Shown here in pieces: positions 1 through 7,454 of a DNA stretch of 48,916 bases. Position 1 is the stretch's first letter. Each line of letters begins with the position of its first letter. The position numbers and the translations under genes are program-made. The DNA is taken from assembly GCA_946498245.1 (NCBI GenBank), contig CAMMNN010000027.1, forward strand, positions 1 to 48,916, read 5' to 3'. Under the pieces are notes generated by a model. That model was not told the origin of the DNA. It did not search any database and saw only the letters and a list, made by a program, of their open reading frames with translations. Source of the DNA: an uncultured Clostridium sp. (lineage in GTDB: Bacteria; Bacillota; Clostridia; Lachnospirales; Lachnospiraceae).

Positions 1-713
1 CCGGATTTTTCCCCGTCGCCTTTGGTGTTGGCGATTATGGTATTTACCAGTTTCAAAATATCTTTTTCGCTGCGGATATAGGCGAATGGGTTATAGTGCA
101 TGGACTTCTTAAAGTTTATGGTGTTCAGCACTTTTATCTTGTACCCGCCCCGCTGCAAGAGCTTCCCGCACTCGACTAATACGGTTCCTTTCGGGTCGGT
201 TACGACATAGGAACTGTGCATTTGCATTAAGTTCGGCTTTACGAAAAATCGGGTCTTGCCGGAACCGGAGCCGCCAATGACAAGGATATTTTTGTTCCTT
301 GCGTACTTCGGCTGCTTCGGGCGGCTGCTCATCATCAGCCGTTCCGTCTGGGTCAGCAGCACGTTATTTTCAAACACCGGGTCGATATAGGGCTTTATAT
401 CCTCGGCGTTGCCCCAACGGGCAGAGCCGTACTCTATGCCCTTGCGGTACTTCTTCGCGTTCTTGCCCTTGAAGTAGACAATCAGCCGGATAAGCACCGC
501 CCCCGCTGCGCCCATGAGTAAATCCATAGGGTGTAGGCTCGGCGCGGCATTTGAAAAGGCAGCGGAAAAGCCCGTCCCAAGAGAGAGCAGCTTTTCGGAA
601 AGGTCAGCCCCCGGAGATAAGCGGAACGCCTGCGCCGCCTTGTCAAAGAGCCAGACAAAGAGCAGATACGGGAGATTTGGAAGTATCAGCTTTTTTAAGT
701 TTATGTTGCTCAA
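1..713 (-). CDS. VirD4/TcpA-like type IV secretion coupling ATPase (N-terminal part, runs off left edge)
   Basis: The coupling protein brings relaxase-bound DNA to the conjugative type IV secretion channel at the inner membrane. The visible 237 residues show a hydrophobic N-terminal half with membrane segments (LILPNLPYLLFVWLF and LLMGAAGAVLIRLIVY) and a Walker A motif GGSGSGKTR at about residues 140-148, followed by KPNLMQMHSSYVVTDPKG, typical of the CD1115 family of VirD4 proteins. The start is taken as TTG at 713, because it overlaps the stop of the upstream pcfB-like gene (TTGA). The frame is then open to the window edge. The C-terminal ATPase part, with Walker B, is outside the window. 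Confidence 0.88.
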   Translation of the reverse strand, partial: MSNINLKKLILPNLPYLLFVWLFDKAAQAFRLSPGADLSEKLLSLGTGFSAAFSNAAPSLHPMDLLMGAAGAVLIRLIVYFKGKNAKKYRKGIEYGSARWGNAEDIKPYIDPVFENNVLLTQTERLMMSSRPKQPKYARNKNILVIGGSGSGKTRFFVKPNLMQMHSSYVVTDPKGTVLVECGKLLQRGGYKIKVLNTINFKKSMHYNPFAYIRSEKDILKLVNTIIANTKGDGEKS

Positions 714-1192
714 CGGTCAATCCCCCTTTCCTTTTTCTTTGTCTGCTCCCTCCCCGCGTTAAGCTGCTTTGCTTTCTCCCGGAAAACGGCTAACGCCTTG
801 CGGATAGAGGGCTTTTTCTCCTTTGAGAGCTTCTTTGCGGAAAACTCCTTAAAGGCTGCGGTCAGCGCGTCGGCGTCCCGGCTTTTGAAGAACACAAGGT
901 AACGGGGCGGGGTTTCCGTCGCGTCCTTTTTCAGCGCAAAGTCAATCCCGTATTTCTTCGCCGTACCCTCAAAGGCTTTGATATTGTCCTTTGTGATTTC
1001 AATGTTGGAAACGCCCGCGTTCTGCTTCATAAGCTGCTTTAAGGTCTGCTTCCCATGCGGCATTTGCCGTTTGTCTGCCTGCTTTTTGAGCTGTGCAAGA
1101 AAAAACTTCATGGACTTTTGCAGCACTTCCGCAGACAGCTTCCCGGTCTTGATAGACAGGGCAACCACTTTTTCGTTGATTTCATCTTGCAT
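710..1192 (-). CDS. PcfB family conjugation protein (DUF3801)
   Basis: This 160-residue protein matches the PcfB/DUF3801 family, which is encoded directly before the VirD4 gene in Gram-positive conjugative elements and helps couple the relaxosome to the channel. The sequence is rich in Lys and Glu, mostly helical, with no signal peptide. Recognisable are the central stretch VSNIEITKDNIKAFEGTAKKYG and the segment YLVFFKSRDADALTAAFKEF, shared by family members. A strong AGGAGG-type ribosome binding site lies just before the ATG, and the TGA overlaps the TTG start of the coupling protein. Function is inferred from family and gene order. Confidence 0.85.
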   Translation of the reverse strand: MQDEINEKVVALSIKTGKLSAEVLQKSMKFFLAQLKKQADKRQMPHGKQTLKQLMKQNAGVSNIEITKDNIKAFEGTAKKYGIDFALKKDATETPPRYLVFFKSRDADALTAAFKEFSAKKLSKEKKPSIRKALAVFREKAKQLNAGREQTKKKERGIDR

Positions 1193-1273
1193 TTATCGTC
1201 CTCCTTTCGCGGTTTTTAGGGTGGTACGCCGCTTCGGGGCAGGAAAAAAGGGCGTCCGTTCTTCACGCCGCCC

Positions 1274-1492
1274 TTAAATCCGTACCCGCAGCCCGTTCAA
1301 GTCCTCGGCGCGGACACCCACCAGATACCAGTTCTGCCCGTACTCGATACGGGTCGGCTTCCATTTGCCCCTTACGAATACTTCCAGACAATCGCCACAA
1401 TGCAAGCCCCCATAGTAGGCGTTGAGGTCAAAACGAATGTCGTAACGGTCGGTCAGTTCGTCAAATACCAATGCTCCGGTTCTCTGTGCCAT
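1274..1492 (-). CDS. DUF5348 small protein
   Basis: A 72-residue protein matching DUF5348, a family carried by Tn1549-like conjugative elements. It begins with AQRTGALVFDELTDRYDIRF and contains GGLHCGDCLEVFV and RIEYGQNWYLVG, which look like a small beta-rich fold. No molecular function is established. An AGGAGG site sits 7 bases before the ATG. It lies between the DUF6017 gene and the PcfB gene with short gaps and is probably co-transcribed with them. Confidence 0.8.
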   Translation of the reverse strand: MAQRTGALVFDELTDRYDIRFDLNAYYGGLHCGDCLEVFVRGKWKPTRIEYGQNWYLVGVRAEDLNGLRVRI

Positions 1493-1513
1493 AAAAAATC
1501 CTCCTTTTTCTGT

Positions 1514-2494
1514 TTACAGGCTTTCGCCCTCGTTGCAGGAATAATAGTCCGGGTCGCCAAACTGTGGCTGTTTCGGGGCAAGTGCGCCCTTTGCCATGTC
1601 GTGGGCGACAAGGGAAGTATAGTAATTGCCGATAGTGGACGGGGCATTGAAAAGCACCGCCCGTAAATACTGCTTGATGTTGCGGATTTTTGTGGTGTTC
1701 TCCCGCATACAGTCAAGGGCAAAGCGGATATGTTCGCTGTCCAGTTTCATAAACTTTGACTTTACAAGCTCCGCCGGATAGTCGTCCCCGGCGATACGGA
1801 TTGTCTTTCTCCTTGTGCATACCGTTTCAAGGATAAGGTCAACCACTTCATCTAAGCGGTCATGGTCGTAGGGCATATCCTGTTTGAGAATGTCATAGCT
1901 GATGTTGTCCTTGATGATTTCCTCATACACCCGGTATGCGTCATTCGCTTCCTTTCGCTTCCGTTCCGGCGGCGCAGCCGCTTGTCCCTCTAAGGGAGAG
2001 GGGTTAGGGGAATGGATAGGAATGGAATGGGTACTTTGTGTATCTGTATTTGGTTTTTCTTTTTTTGATAGATTAGTCTTTTGTTCTTCTTTAATTATTT
2101 GCATTGGATTTTCCGACGTCGGATTTCCCGTTGTCGGATTTTCCAATACCGGATTACCCGCTGTTGGATTTTCCAATATCGGCTTTTCCAACTCCGGGGG
2201 CTGTGGCTGCTCGTAAATGGTGTACTCAATGGCGGTCATTTTGCCTTTCTCGTCGCGTCCCTGCCGCCTTGTGATATATCCGGCTTTTTCAAGCTCCCAT
2301 ACAGCGGTACGGATTGCGTCGATACTTTCCCGGTTGATATGGGACAATCCCGCAAGGGTATAGTCCCAATCTTCGGGGAGTGACAGCATTTGCGATAACA
2401 GCCCTTTTGCTTTTAGGGTCAGCTCCTTGTTTCGTAAGTGGTGGTTGCTCATTACGGTGTAGCCAGTGTTGCGTTCCACTCTGAAAACTGCCAT
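1514..2494 (-). CDS. DUF6017 / helix-turn-helix replication-type protein of the conjugative element
   Basis: This 326-residue protein has an N-terminal winged helix-turn-helix domain resembling replisome organisers (residues about 1-90: FRVERNTGYTVMSNHHLRN, KAKGLLSQMLSLPEDWDYT) and a C-terminal DUF6017 domain (about 190-320). Between them is a low-complexity linker of repeated Asn-Pro units (variants of ENPTTGNP) and a Ser/Pro/Lys-rich stretch. Family members are found in clostridial integrative elements and are thought to act in element replication or its control; this is inference. It is the first gene of the visible element operon, with an AAAGGAG site before the ATG. Confidence 0.8.
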   Translation of the reverse strand: MAVFRVERNTGYTVMSNHHLRNKELTLKAKGLLSQMLSLPEDWDYTLAGLSHINRESIDAIRTAVWELEKAGYITRRQGRDEKGKMTAIEYTIYEQPQPPELEKPILENPTAGNPVLENPTTGNPTSENPMQIIKEEQKTNLSKKEKPNTDTQSTHSIPIHSPNPSPLEGQAAAPPERKRKEANDAYRVYEEIIKDNISYDILKQDMPYDHDRLDEVVDLILETVCTRRKTIRIAGDDYPAELVKSKFMKLDSEHIRFALDCMRENTTKIRNIKQYLRAVLFNAPSTIGNYYTSLVAHDMAKGALAPKQPQFGDPDYYSCNEGESL

Positions 2495-2899
2495 AGTGTT
2501 TCAGCTCCTTTGCTGTGGATTTGTTACGCAGTAGAACGGGGATTTTGAGGGAAAAGGTATATTTCCCTTGCCTGTTAAGTTTCCCGTTCTGGAAGCCGCA
2601 TAAATCAAGGCTTTTCTGCCCCTACTGCGTAACATGAGGGCATAAAAATAGCGGCGTTCCTGTTTTCCCGGTGTGGGAGTGAGAAACGCCGCTTGTGCGG
2701 TTTCTATATTCTGTTTTCTGGTCTGATGTGCCTTTGCCGCTATCTGAAACGGCTGGATTGTTCTTTTCAAAGGATTGTAGCAGCATATCAAAGCCCGTTC
2801 CATTCGTAGTAAATTAGTAGTAAATTCAGCCTGCAATCCTCTGAAAATGCCCGTAAATCAAGGGCGGGACGGGATAATCAACTGATTTAATCATAAACC
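2495..2899. other. Non-coding terminal region of the conjugative element, with strong inverted repeats
   Basis: About 400 bases separate the first element gene from the chromosome. They hold a 13-bp perfect inverted repeat (arms 2522-2534 and 2622-2634, TGTTACGCAGTAG) and a hairpin (arms 2651-2658 and 2685-2692, GCGGCGTT). There is also a short direct repeat of AGTAAATT near 2803-2817. An open frame of 111 codons on the minus strand here has no recognisable homology and is probably chance. The region presumably carries the operon promoter and the element terminus. Confidence 0.6.
2522..2634. repeat. 13-bp inverted repeat flanking 87 bases in the element end
   Basis: Arm 1 is TGTTACGCAGTAG at 2522-2534. 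Arm 2 is its exact reverse complement at 2622-2634. Such spaced arms near an element terminus could be a protein binding pair for a replication, nicking or excision factor. This assignment is inference; only the repeat itself is seen. Confidence 0.6.
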
Positions 2900-3190
2900 A
2901 TGAAAGTGGGAGCCAGCGTAGTAGCGGCCAGACGGGGCGGGTTATCCTCTACCTTTGACGAATTAAACAAGTATTTTACCATATCCGGTATGCCTGTCGC
3001 CTCCAGCCAGTATTGGAACAGCATACATGGACGCGATCAGGGAGAGGCCCAAAAAGACACGGAAGGGCTGCAGATTATGCGGACCCTGGCCCGCAATATG
3101 GCTTTCCTTATTAAATCCATTCAACTTGGAAAATCCGCGTATGGACTGCCGGAAAAAGAAGCCTTCCAGCCAATGAATTTTATTCGATAG
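2900..3190 (+). pseudogene. 3' remnant of a flavodoxin-family NAD(P)H-dependent FMN reductase, split by the element
   Basis: The 96 codons read as the C-terminal half of the NADPH-dependent FMN reductase/flavodoxin family. Characteristic are GASVVAARRGG followed by STFDELNKYFTISGMP, then SSQYWNSIHG, MRTLARNMAFLIKSI and the terminal MNFIR. Full-length members are about 200 residues, so the flavin-phosphate loop and the first half are missing. An in-frame TAA lies just upstream of the ATG, so the fragment is not an extension of a longer frame here. The missing half is expected on the far side of the conjugative element. Whether the remnant is translated is unknown; no good ribosome binding site precedes it. 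Confidence 0.75.
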
Positions 3191-3218
3191 GAAAGCTTCA
3201 TGGATCCGGCGGCGAAAA

Positions 3219-3256
3219 AAACGCAGCCTGTCAAACTCCCAGGCTGCGTTTTCCGT
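3219..3256. terminator. Bidirectional rho-independent terminator
   Basis: A 12-bp stem (AAACGCAGCCTG at 3219-3230 with its complement at 3240-3251) has a 9-base loop and A/T runs on both sides. It lies between the convergent flavodoxin remnant and pspA. Confidence 0.85.
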
Positions 3257-3266
3257 CGGCAGGATT

Positions 3267-3935
3267 TTAAATCATGCCCATTTTCTTTTTTAATTCCAAT
3301 AAAGCATCATCTACGTCCGGTGAGGAATACTTTGCTTTTAAGTCTTCCTCTTCGTTTTCATCGGCTCCTGTCAGCTCCGCCATGGCCTCCTGCGCCGCCA
3401 AATCCGCGTCGATTTTTTCAGCCATCTCGTTAAATTTGCTTAAACTGCCTGCAATGTTTTTAGACTTCAGCTCATTGGCCTTCTGCTGGCTTCTGGCGGC
3501 TACCGCTTTTGCCTTCAGCTCGCTCTTTTTGGCTTCCATACCATGGATTTGGTCTGCAAATGAGTTCAGGGCGTCTACAGCCTTATCTACTGCGGACTGA
3601 CATTTTTCTACAACTGCTGTCTGGCTTTCTGCTCCGGTTTTGGCCTCCATCGCTTTCTTCAGGGCTTTTCTGGCGTCATCATCATTTCCGGCTTTTACCG
3701 CCTTTTCTGCAATTTCCTGCCACTCGGAAGCTTCTTTTTGAAGATCTTCCAGCTTTCCCTTGGCCACTGTCAGATTTCCTTTAACCGCAGCCGTGTCCTT
3801 CAGCATCGCCGCATACTCTTCCTTTGCGTCGACTATGCACTGATCGATTACCTTTTCCGGATCCTCAAAGCGGTCTAACAGGTCATTGATATTGGATCTT
3901 ACAATTAAACTTACTCGCTGAAATATTGTTGCCAT
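3267..3935 (-). CDS. PspA/IM30 family membrane-stress protein
   Basis: A 222-residue protein of the PspA/IM30 family, ESCRT-III-related membrane-remodelling proteins that bind damaged or stressed cytoplasmic membrane. The N-terminus FQRVSLIVRSNINDLLDRFEDP is the family's amphipathic helix and first hairpin. The rest is a long coiled coil (about residues 30-190) and an acidic tail ending in LLELKKKMGMI. It follows the TPM-domain gene with 12 bases between them, suggesting co-transcription and a joint envelope-stress role, as is common in Clostridia. The length is normal for the family. Confidence 0.88.
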   Translation of the reverse strand: MATIFQRVSLIVRSNINDLLDRFEDPEKVIDQCIVDAKEEYAAMLKDTAAVKGNLTVAKGKLEDLQKEASEWQEIAEKAVKAGNDDDARKALKKAMEAKTGAESQTAVVEKCQSAVDKAVDALNSFADQIHGMEAKKSELKAKAVAARSQQKANELKSKNIAGSLSKFNEMAEKIDADLAAQEAMAELTGADENEEEDLKAKYSSPDVDDALLELKKKMGMI

Positions 3936-3947
3936 AATAATCTCCTT

Positions 3948-5039
3948 TTATTTCTGGTATTTCTTTTTTAGTTCCTCGTCTTCCATTTTTTCAATAGGCG
4001 TTTCCAGTATCTTCCGTTTTTCTTCCGCCTCCGCTGCATCCGCCTTCTTCTTTTTTACAATCAACCAGGCCACAATGCCGATGAATCCCAAAGCAATGAG
4101 GCCCATCACCGCATATCGCATAATATCGTTTCGTGTAGTCGTCTTTGTCATGATTCTCTCTGCAGCTTTTTCAAAAACCGTGGCAAAATATACGTCGTCC
4201 TCTAAATCCGTCACATAGTAATAATCGGCGTAATCGTATATGATTTCCTGGGCTTCCCGGTCAATGACTGCGGCCGCCTGATGCCCCGCATAAAGATATT
4301 CTTTATAAGCGTTGGGTTCATATTCTAAAAATAAAAATATCAGATGGCCTTCATCCTGAAACAGTGAGTCGTATACAGACTGAAGGTAGGCCTCCGCCTC
4401 CCCGTCTGTCAGCTCCTCTCCCTTTCCATCGATCTCTTCCGCTATAATCAGATAGGGCTGAACGCCGGTTTCTTTGTAAAAGGTTTTTAACCCGTCTACC
4501 AATACAGGCCCACTGCTGATCCATCCGACGCGGTCGTCATACCACTCATCACTTTCCACACAGATTCCGGCAGCCAGAGGTTCTCTGTTGGTCGTGCTTA
4601 CCGTTATGCTGTCATCTGTCCTCCCAAAACGGGTAGAGGCGCTGATGATGAAAAGAAATATGAGTAAAATAATGAGTACAATCCAACCGCCGAAGCCAAG
4701 GCAGCCGCTGTTTCCGCTTCCGTATGGCGGCACATTGCCCCCCGGACCATAGGAGCGGTGTATAAATACGGTTCTAGGCATACGTGGCCAACGAGGCGGC
4801 CTCGGCGGACGGGGCGGCGGAACAGACGGCCCCGGGCCTCTTCCCGGACCAAAAAAACCACCGCCAGGTGGGGTTCCTCCTCCGCGTCCCGGCCTGCTTC
4901 CTGATCCCAAAGACGTCCTGCCTCCCCGGCCTGACGAGGATCTGGAACTGGAACGACTGGAAAAACTTCTTGAAGAACTGGAACGGCTGGAATGGCTTCG
5001 TCCTCCGCCCCCTCTTCCGGATGATCCTCCTCTTCCCAA
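3948..5039 (-). CDS. TPM-domain membrane protein with Gly/Ser/Arg-rich N-terminus
   Basis: A 363-residue protein. Residues 1-about 110 are very rich in Gly, Ser, Arg and Pro and are probably disordered. A first membrane helix follows (about 119-136, GWIVLIILLIFLFIISAS). Next is a TPM-like domain (about 160-280, with LKTFYKETGVQPYLIIAEEI and DEGHLIFLFLEYEP). A second membrane helix (MRYAVMGLIALGFIGIVAWLIV) and a charged C-terminal tail end the protein. The TPM domain should face outside. The start is TTG at 5039, supported by AGGAGG seven bases upstream. It is paired with pspA immediately downstream. Function is not established; a link to membrane stress is inferred from the partner gene. Confidence 0.8.
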   Translation of the reverse strand: MGRGGSSGRGGGGRSHSSRSSSSRSFSSRSSSRSSSGRGGRTSLGSGSRPGRGGGTPPGGGFFGPGRGPGPSVPPPRPPRPPRWPRMPRTVFIHRSYGPGGNVPPYGSGNSGCLGFGGWIVLIILLIFLFIISASTRFGRTDDSITVSTTNREPLAAGICVESDEWYDDRVGWISSGPVLVDGLKTFYKETGVQPYLIIAEEIDGKGEELTDGEAEAYLQSVYDSLFQDEGHLIFLFLEYEPNAYKEYLYAGHQAAAVIDREAQEIIYDYADYYYVTDLEDDVYFATVFEKAAERIMTKTTTRNDIMRYAVMGLIALGFIGIVAWLIVKKKKADAAEAEEKRKILETPIEKMEDEELKKKYQK

Positions 5040-5136
5040 TGGAATACCTCCTGTTTTTGTATTTTATATGTACTGTTTTTCTCCGGAACTATAACTCGGC
5101 TGTCCGGACGGACTGAGTATCGCCCTCTGTACACTG

Positions 5137-5166
5137 ACAATATTTATTTTAATGGAAAAGTGTCAA
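5137..5166 (-). promoter_or_regulatory. Sigma-A-type promoter for the TPM-pspA operon
   Basis: On the minus strand the -35 is TTGACA (5166-5161) and the -10 is TATTGT (5142-5137), with 18 bases between. It sits about 100 bases upstream of the TTG start of the TPM gene. Other control elements are not recognised. Confidence 0.55.
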
Positions 5167-5240
5167 AATGTAAATGAAAGAATTATTATTTTTCTGTAAA
5201 GTGCATGAGATAAGGGCAAAGACATTTTCCGGCATCAACA

Positions 5241-5273
5241 GAAAAAACCGCAGTAGACTTTTCTCTCCTGCGG
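5241..5273 (-). terminator. Rho-independent terminator downstream of tRNA-Pro
   Basis: The minus strand reads CCGCAG (5273-5268), a 14-base loop, CTGCGG (5253-5248) and then a run of T (TTTTTTC). It lies about 60 bases after the tRNA-Pro 3' end in the direction of transcription. Confidence 0.6.
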
Positions 5274-5335
5274 CTCTTAATATTTCATATTTTGTTTCTC
5301 AAAATCATCGAAAACTATGATTTTTTAATAAAGAA

Positions 5336-5409
5336 TCGGGGCAACAGGATTTGAACCTGCGACCTCTCGGCCCCCAGCCGAGCGCGCTACCAAGCTACGC
5401 CATACCCCG
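5336..5409 (-). tRNA. tRNA-Pro (anticodon GGG)
   Basis: The minus strand folds as a complete tRNA. The 7-bp acceptor pairs CGGGGTA with TGCCCCG, the D arm contains AGCTTGGTAG, and the anticodon stem CTCGG/CCGAG encloses the loop CTGGGGG with anticodon GGG. The T arm is GCAGG-TTCAAAT-CCTGT and the discriminator base is A. The 3' CCA is not encoded. The anticodon reads CCC proline codons. A consensus promoter lies just upstream. Confidence 0.95.
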
Positions 5410-5427
5410 TTTTTTCAACGCCCATTC

Positions 5428-5456
5428 ATTATAGCAAATTGTTTTGAGTTTTGCAA
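5428..5456 (-). promoter_or_regulatory. Promoter of tRNA-Pro
   Basis: The -35 is TTGCAA (5456-5451) and the -10 is TATAAT (5433-5428), with the ideal 17-base spacer. It ends about 19 bases before the tRNA 5' end. Confidence 0.8.
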
Positions 5457-5555
5457 CTGTTTTTTTCAAAAAAATTGGAAAACTTAAAAACTTAAAACAA
5501 TTCTGCCACAGTCTTCATAATTTGGCGGGCATCAGCACGAATAACCGGCGTTAAA

Positions 5556-5592
5556 GGGAAAGGGGAAACAGCCCGGACAGACTGTTTCCTCT
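5556..5592 (-). terminator. Terminator of the SDR gene
   Basis: Stem GGAAACAG/CTGTTTCC (5582-5589 with 5564-5571) with a 10-base loop lies 20 bases after the SDR stop codon, followed on the minus strand by a pyrimidine-rich run. Confidence 0.65.
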
Positions 5593-5608
5593 TTTCACTA
5601 TGATTCCA

Positions 5609-6418
5609 TTATGAAGGCTGTTTTCCAATGTAAGCGTGGATACCGCCGTCTACGTACAGAATTAAGCCGTTTACAAAGTTGGAAGCATCGGATGCCAGGA
5701 AGACAGCCGGTCCGCCCAGGTCTTCTGCTTCGCCCCAGCGGCCTGCCGGAGTTTTTGCCAGAATAAACTGGTCAAAGGGATGTTTGGAGCCGTCGGGCTG
5801 TACTTCTCTCAGAGGAGCTGTCTGGGGAGTTGCAATGTAGCCAGGTCCAATGCCGTTGCACTGAATATTGTACTCACCGTATTCAGAAGCAATGTTTCTG
5901 GTCAGCATCTTTAAGCCGCCTTTTGCTGCCGCATATGCGGAAACGGTTTCTCGGCCAAATTCAGACATCATGGAGCAGATGTTGATAATCTTTCCGCCGC
6001 CCTTCTTAATCATAGACGGAATAACTGCCTTGGATACGATAAAGGGAGCGTTTAAGTCTACGTCGATTACCTGACGGAAATCTTTTGCGGACATTTCAAT
6101 CATGGGGATTCTCTTAATGATGCCGGCGTTGTTTACCAGAATATCGATTACGCCAACTTCTTTTTCAATCTGAGCTACCATAGCGTTTACGGCATCTTCA
6201 TCGCAAACGTTGCATACATAGCCGTGAGCTGTAATGCCGGCTTCTTTGTATGCGGCAATTCCCTTGTCAACCAGTTCCTGCTTCAGATCGTTAAATACGA
6301 TGGTTGCCCCTGCCGCTGCCATAGCGCTTGCAATTGCAAACCCAATACCATAGGAAGCGCCGGTAACCAGTGCTACTTTGCCTTTCAGCGAAAATGCGTT
6401 TAAATCTGTCACTTTCAT
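5609..6418 (-). CDS. SDR family oxidoreductase, gluconate 5-dehydrogenase-like
   Basis: A short-chain dehydrogenase that probably interconverts D-gluconate and 5-keto-gluconate or a related sugar acid in the cytosol. The Rossmann motif TGASYGIG is at residues 19-26, NNAG at 96-99, and the catalytic Ser149, Tyr162 and Lys166 (SAYAAAKGG) are all present. The length (about 270) and the segment RWGEAEDLGGPAVFLASDAS match the IdnO/Gno group. The start is ATG 6418 (MKVTDLNAF), which has an AAAGGAG site. The longer open frame would begin inside the promoter. It has its own promoter with two TTGTATACAA operators shared with the nearby GntR gene, so induction by a sugar acid through that regulator is likely. 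The exact substrate is inferred. Confidence 0.85.
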   Translation of the reverse strand: MKVTDLNAFSLKGKVALVTGASYGIGFAIASAMAAAGATIVFNDLKQELVDKGIAAYKEAGITAHGYVCNVCDEDAVNAMVAQIEKEVGVIDILVNNAGIIKRIPMIEMSAKDFRQVIDVDLNAPFIVSKAVIPSMIKKGGGKIINICSMMSEFGRETVSAYAAAKGGLKMLTRNIASEYGEYNIQCNGIGPGYIATPQTAPLREVQPDGSKHPFDQFILAKTPAGRWGEAEDLGGPAVFLASDASNFVNGLILYVDGGIHAYIGKQPS

Positions 6419-6441
6419 TTTCCCATTCTCCTTTGCTAAGT

Positions 6442-6500
6442 TTGTATACAACTTTAATAGCTTGTATACAAATAATAGCATATCCCCTTCTGTTTGGCAA
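6442..6500 (-). promoter_or_regulatory. SDR promoter with twin GntR-type operators
   Basis: The -35 is TTGCCA (6500-6495) and the -10 is TATTAT (6477-6472), with a 17-base spacer. Two perfect palindromes TTGTATACAA lie at 6462-6471 and 6442-6451, centres exactly 20 bp apart, right after the -10. That is the position expected for repression. The same palindrome occurs at the GntR gene's own promoter. Confidence 0.8.
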
Positions 6501-6591
6501 TACGTTTTTTGCATAATTTTAAAAAATTTTTTTGACTATATTTACCAGTTGCAGTTAAAATGCAGCCGTTCAGCCATACATTGAGAAACGT

Positions 6592-7227
6592 TTAAATTGC
6601 GGCAATCCGATCTCTCAGCTCCATCATTTTCTGATCCAGCTCCGCCACTACTGCGGAGTATTCCTTCAATTCCTTCCCTATCAGAATCGCTTCCTGTTTT
6701 CCTCTTTTATACCGCAGTTGGTGATCCAGACTGGCCCAAAAATCCATGGCGCTGGTTCTGAGCTGTATTTCCGCCCGCATCCACTCCGCTCCTCCCTGGT
6801 AATACACAGGCAGTTCCACAATGAGATGAAGGCTGCGGTAACCGGAGCTTTTGGGATTTTTTAAGTAGTCCTTTACTTTTATGACTTTCAAATCATGGTG
6901 GGCTTTCAGGGCGTTGGCTACCAGATACACATCATCCATAAAGGCGCACACCGCCCTGACCCCTGCTATGTCGCAAATATTTTCCATAGCTTTCTCATAG
7001 GAACTGCCATAACCTTTTTTTAATGCCTTAGCCTGAATGCTTTCCCAGCTTTTTACTCGTCCTGAGGTATTGGAAATTACTTTTCTCCCTAAGCCCACAG
7101 ACAGTTCCGCATTGATTACTTCCAGCTTTGCCAGAAGGATTCGGACAGCGCATTCATATTTCGCTTTAAAGTAGTACGTATTCCCGGTTCCCGTCTGACC
7201 GGGCATTTTCCAGACAACATTATTCAT
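6592..7227 (-). CDS. Small alarmone synthetase (RelQ/YjbM-like GTP pyrophosphokinase)
   Basis: A 211-residue single-domain RelA/SpoT synthetase that makes (p)ppGpp from ATP and GDP/GTP. Family motifs are visible: GRVKSWESIQAKALKKGY (substrate-binding Arg/Lys), DIAGVRAVCAFMDDVY, YLKNPKSSGYRSLHLIVELPV and AEIQLRTSAMDFWASLDHQLRYK, which holds the catalytic Glu and the GDP-binding region. There is no hydrolase, TGS or ACT domain, so it is a stand-alone synthetase. The C-terminus is a helical segment that in RelQ helps form tetramers. The gene lies between the SDR and the GntR regulator. Hairpin 7376-7418 separates it from the GntR gene. Confidence 0.88.
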   Translation of the reverse strand: MNNVVWKMPGQTGTGNTYYFKAKYECAVRILLAKLEVINAELSVGLGRKVISNTSGRVKSWESIQAKALKKGYGSSYEKAMENICDIAGVRAVCAFMDDVYLVANALKAHHDLKVIKVKDYLKNPKSSGYRSLHLIVELPVYYQGGAEWMRAEIQLRTSAMDFWASLDHQLRYKRGKQEAILIGKELKEYSAVVAELDQKMMELRDRIAAI

Positions 7228-7375
7228 CGGGCATCACTTCCTGTCAACAACCTAATTACCTTTGTGTCGGGCTTTTGCCGCTCTTAAAACACCAATGGTA
7301 CCTCTTCAATATATGCTGCCCTTCTCAGGATTATGCCTGAATTGCCATAATTATTTTCGTCTGCCGCACACGCAC

Positions 7376-7418
7376 AAATCGGGAAGTGACTTCCGAAACG
7401 GAAATCCTTCCCGATTTT
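7376..7418. terminator. Hairpin between GntR and RelQ genes
   Basis: An 11-bp stem AAATCGGGAAG (7376-7386) pairs with 7407-7417. An inner stem TTCC/GGAA and A/T-rich flanks are present. It lies about 40 bases past the GntR stop and is likely its terminator, although the T-run is better on the plus strand. Confidence 0.55.
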
Positions 7419-7454
7419 ATAAAAAGCTATTTTCATTGGCCAAAAGATGCCGGC

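Larger units (their letters stand above)
1..2899. mobile_element. End of a Tn1549-like integrative conjugative element (partial)
   Basis: Four minus-strand genes (VirD4-type coupling protein, PcfB, DUF5348, DUF6017) form the order known from one end of Tn1549/CTn-like elements of Clostridia. The element continues beyond the left edge. Its right boundary is placed by inference at about 2885-2899, because from base 2900 onward the sequence reads as the C-terminal part of a flavodoxin-family protein, with an in-frame TAA just before it. No recombinase or attachment-site repeat can be confirmed from this end alone. Confidence 0.75.

Noticed and set aside
2501..2836. 111-codon minus-strand frame between the element edge and the DUF6017 gene
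   Set aside because: No recognisable domain, no good ribosome binding site, and it spans the inverted repeats.
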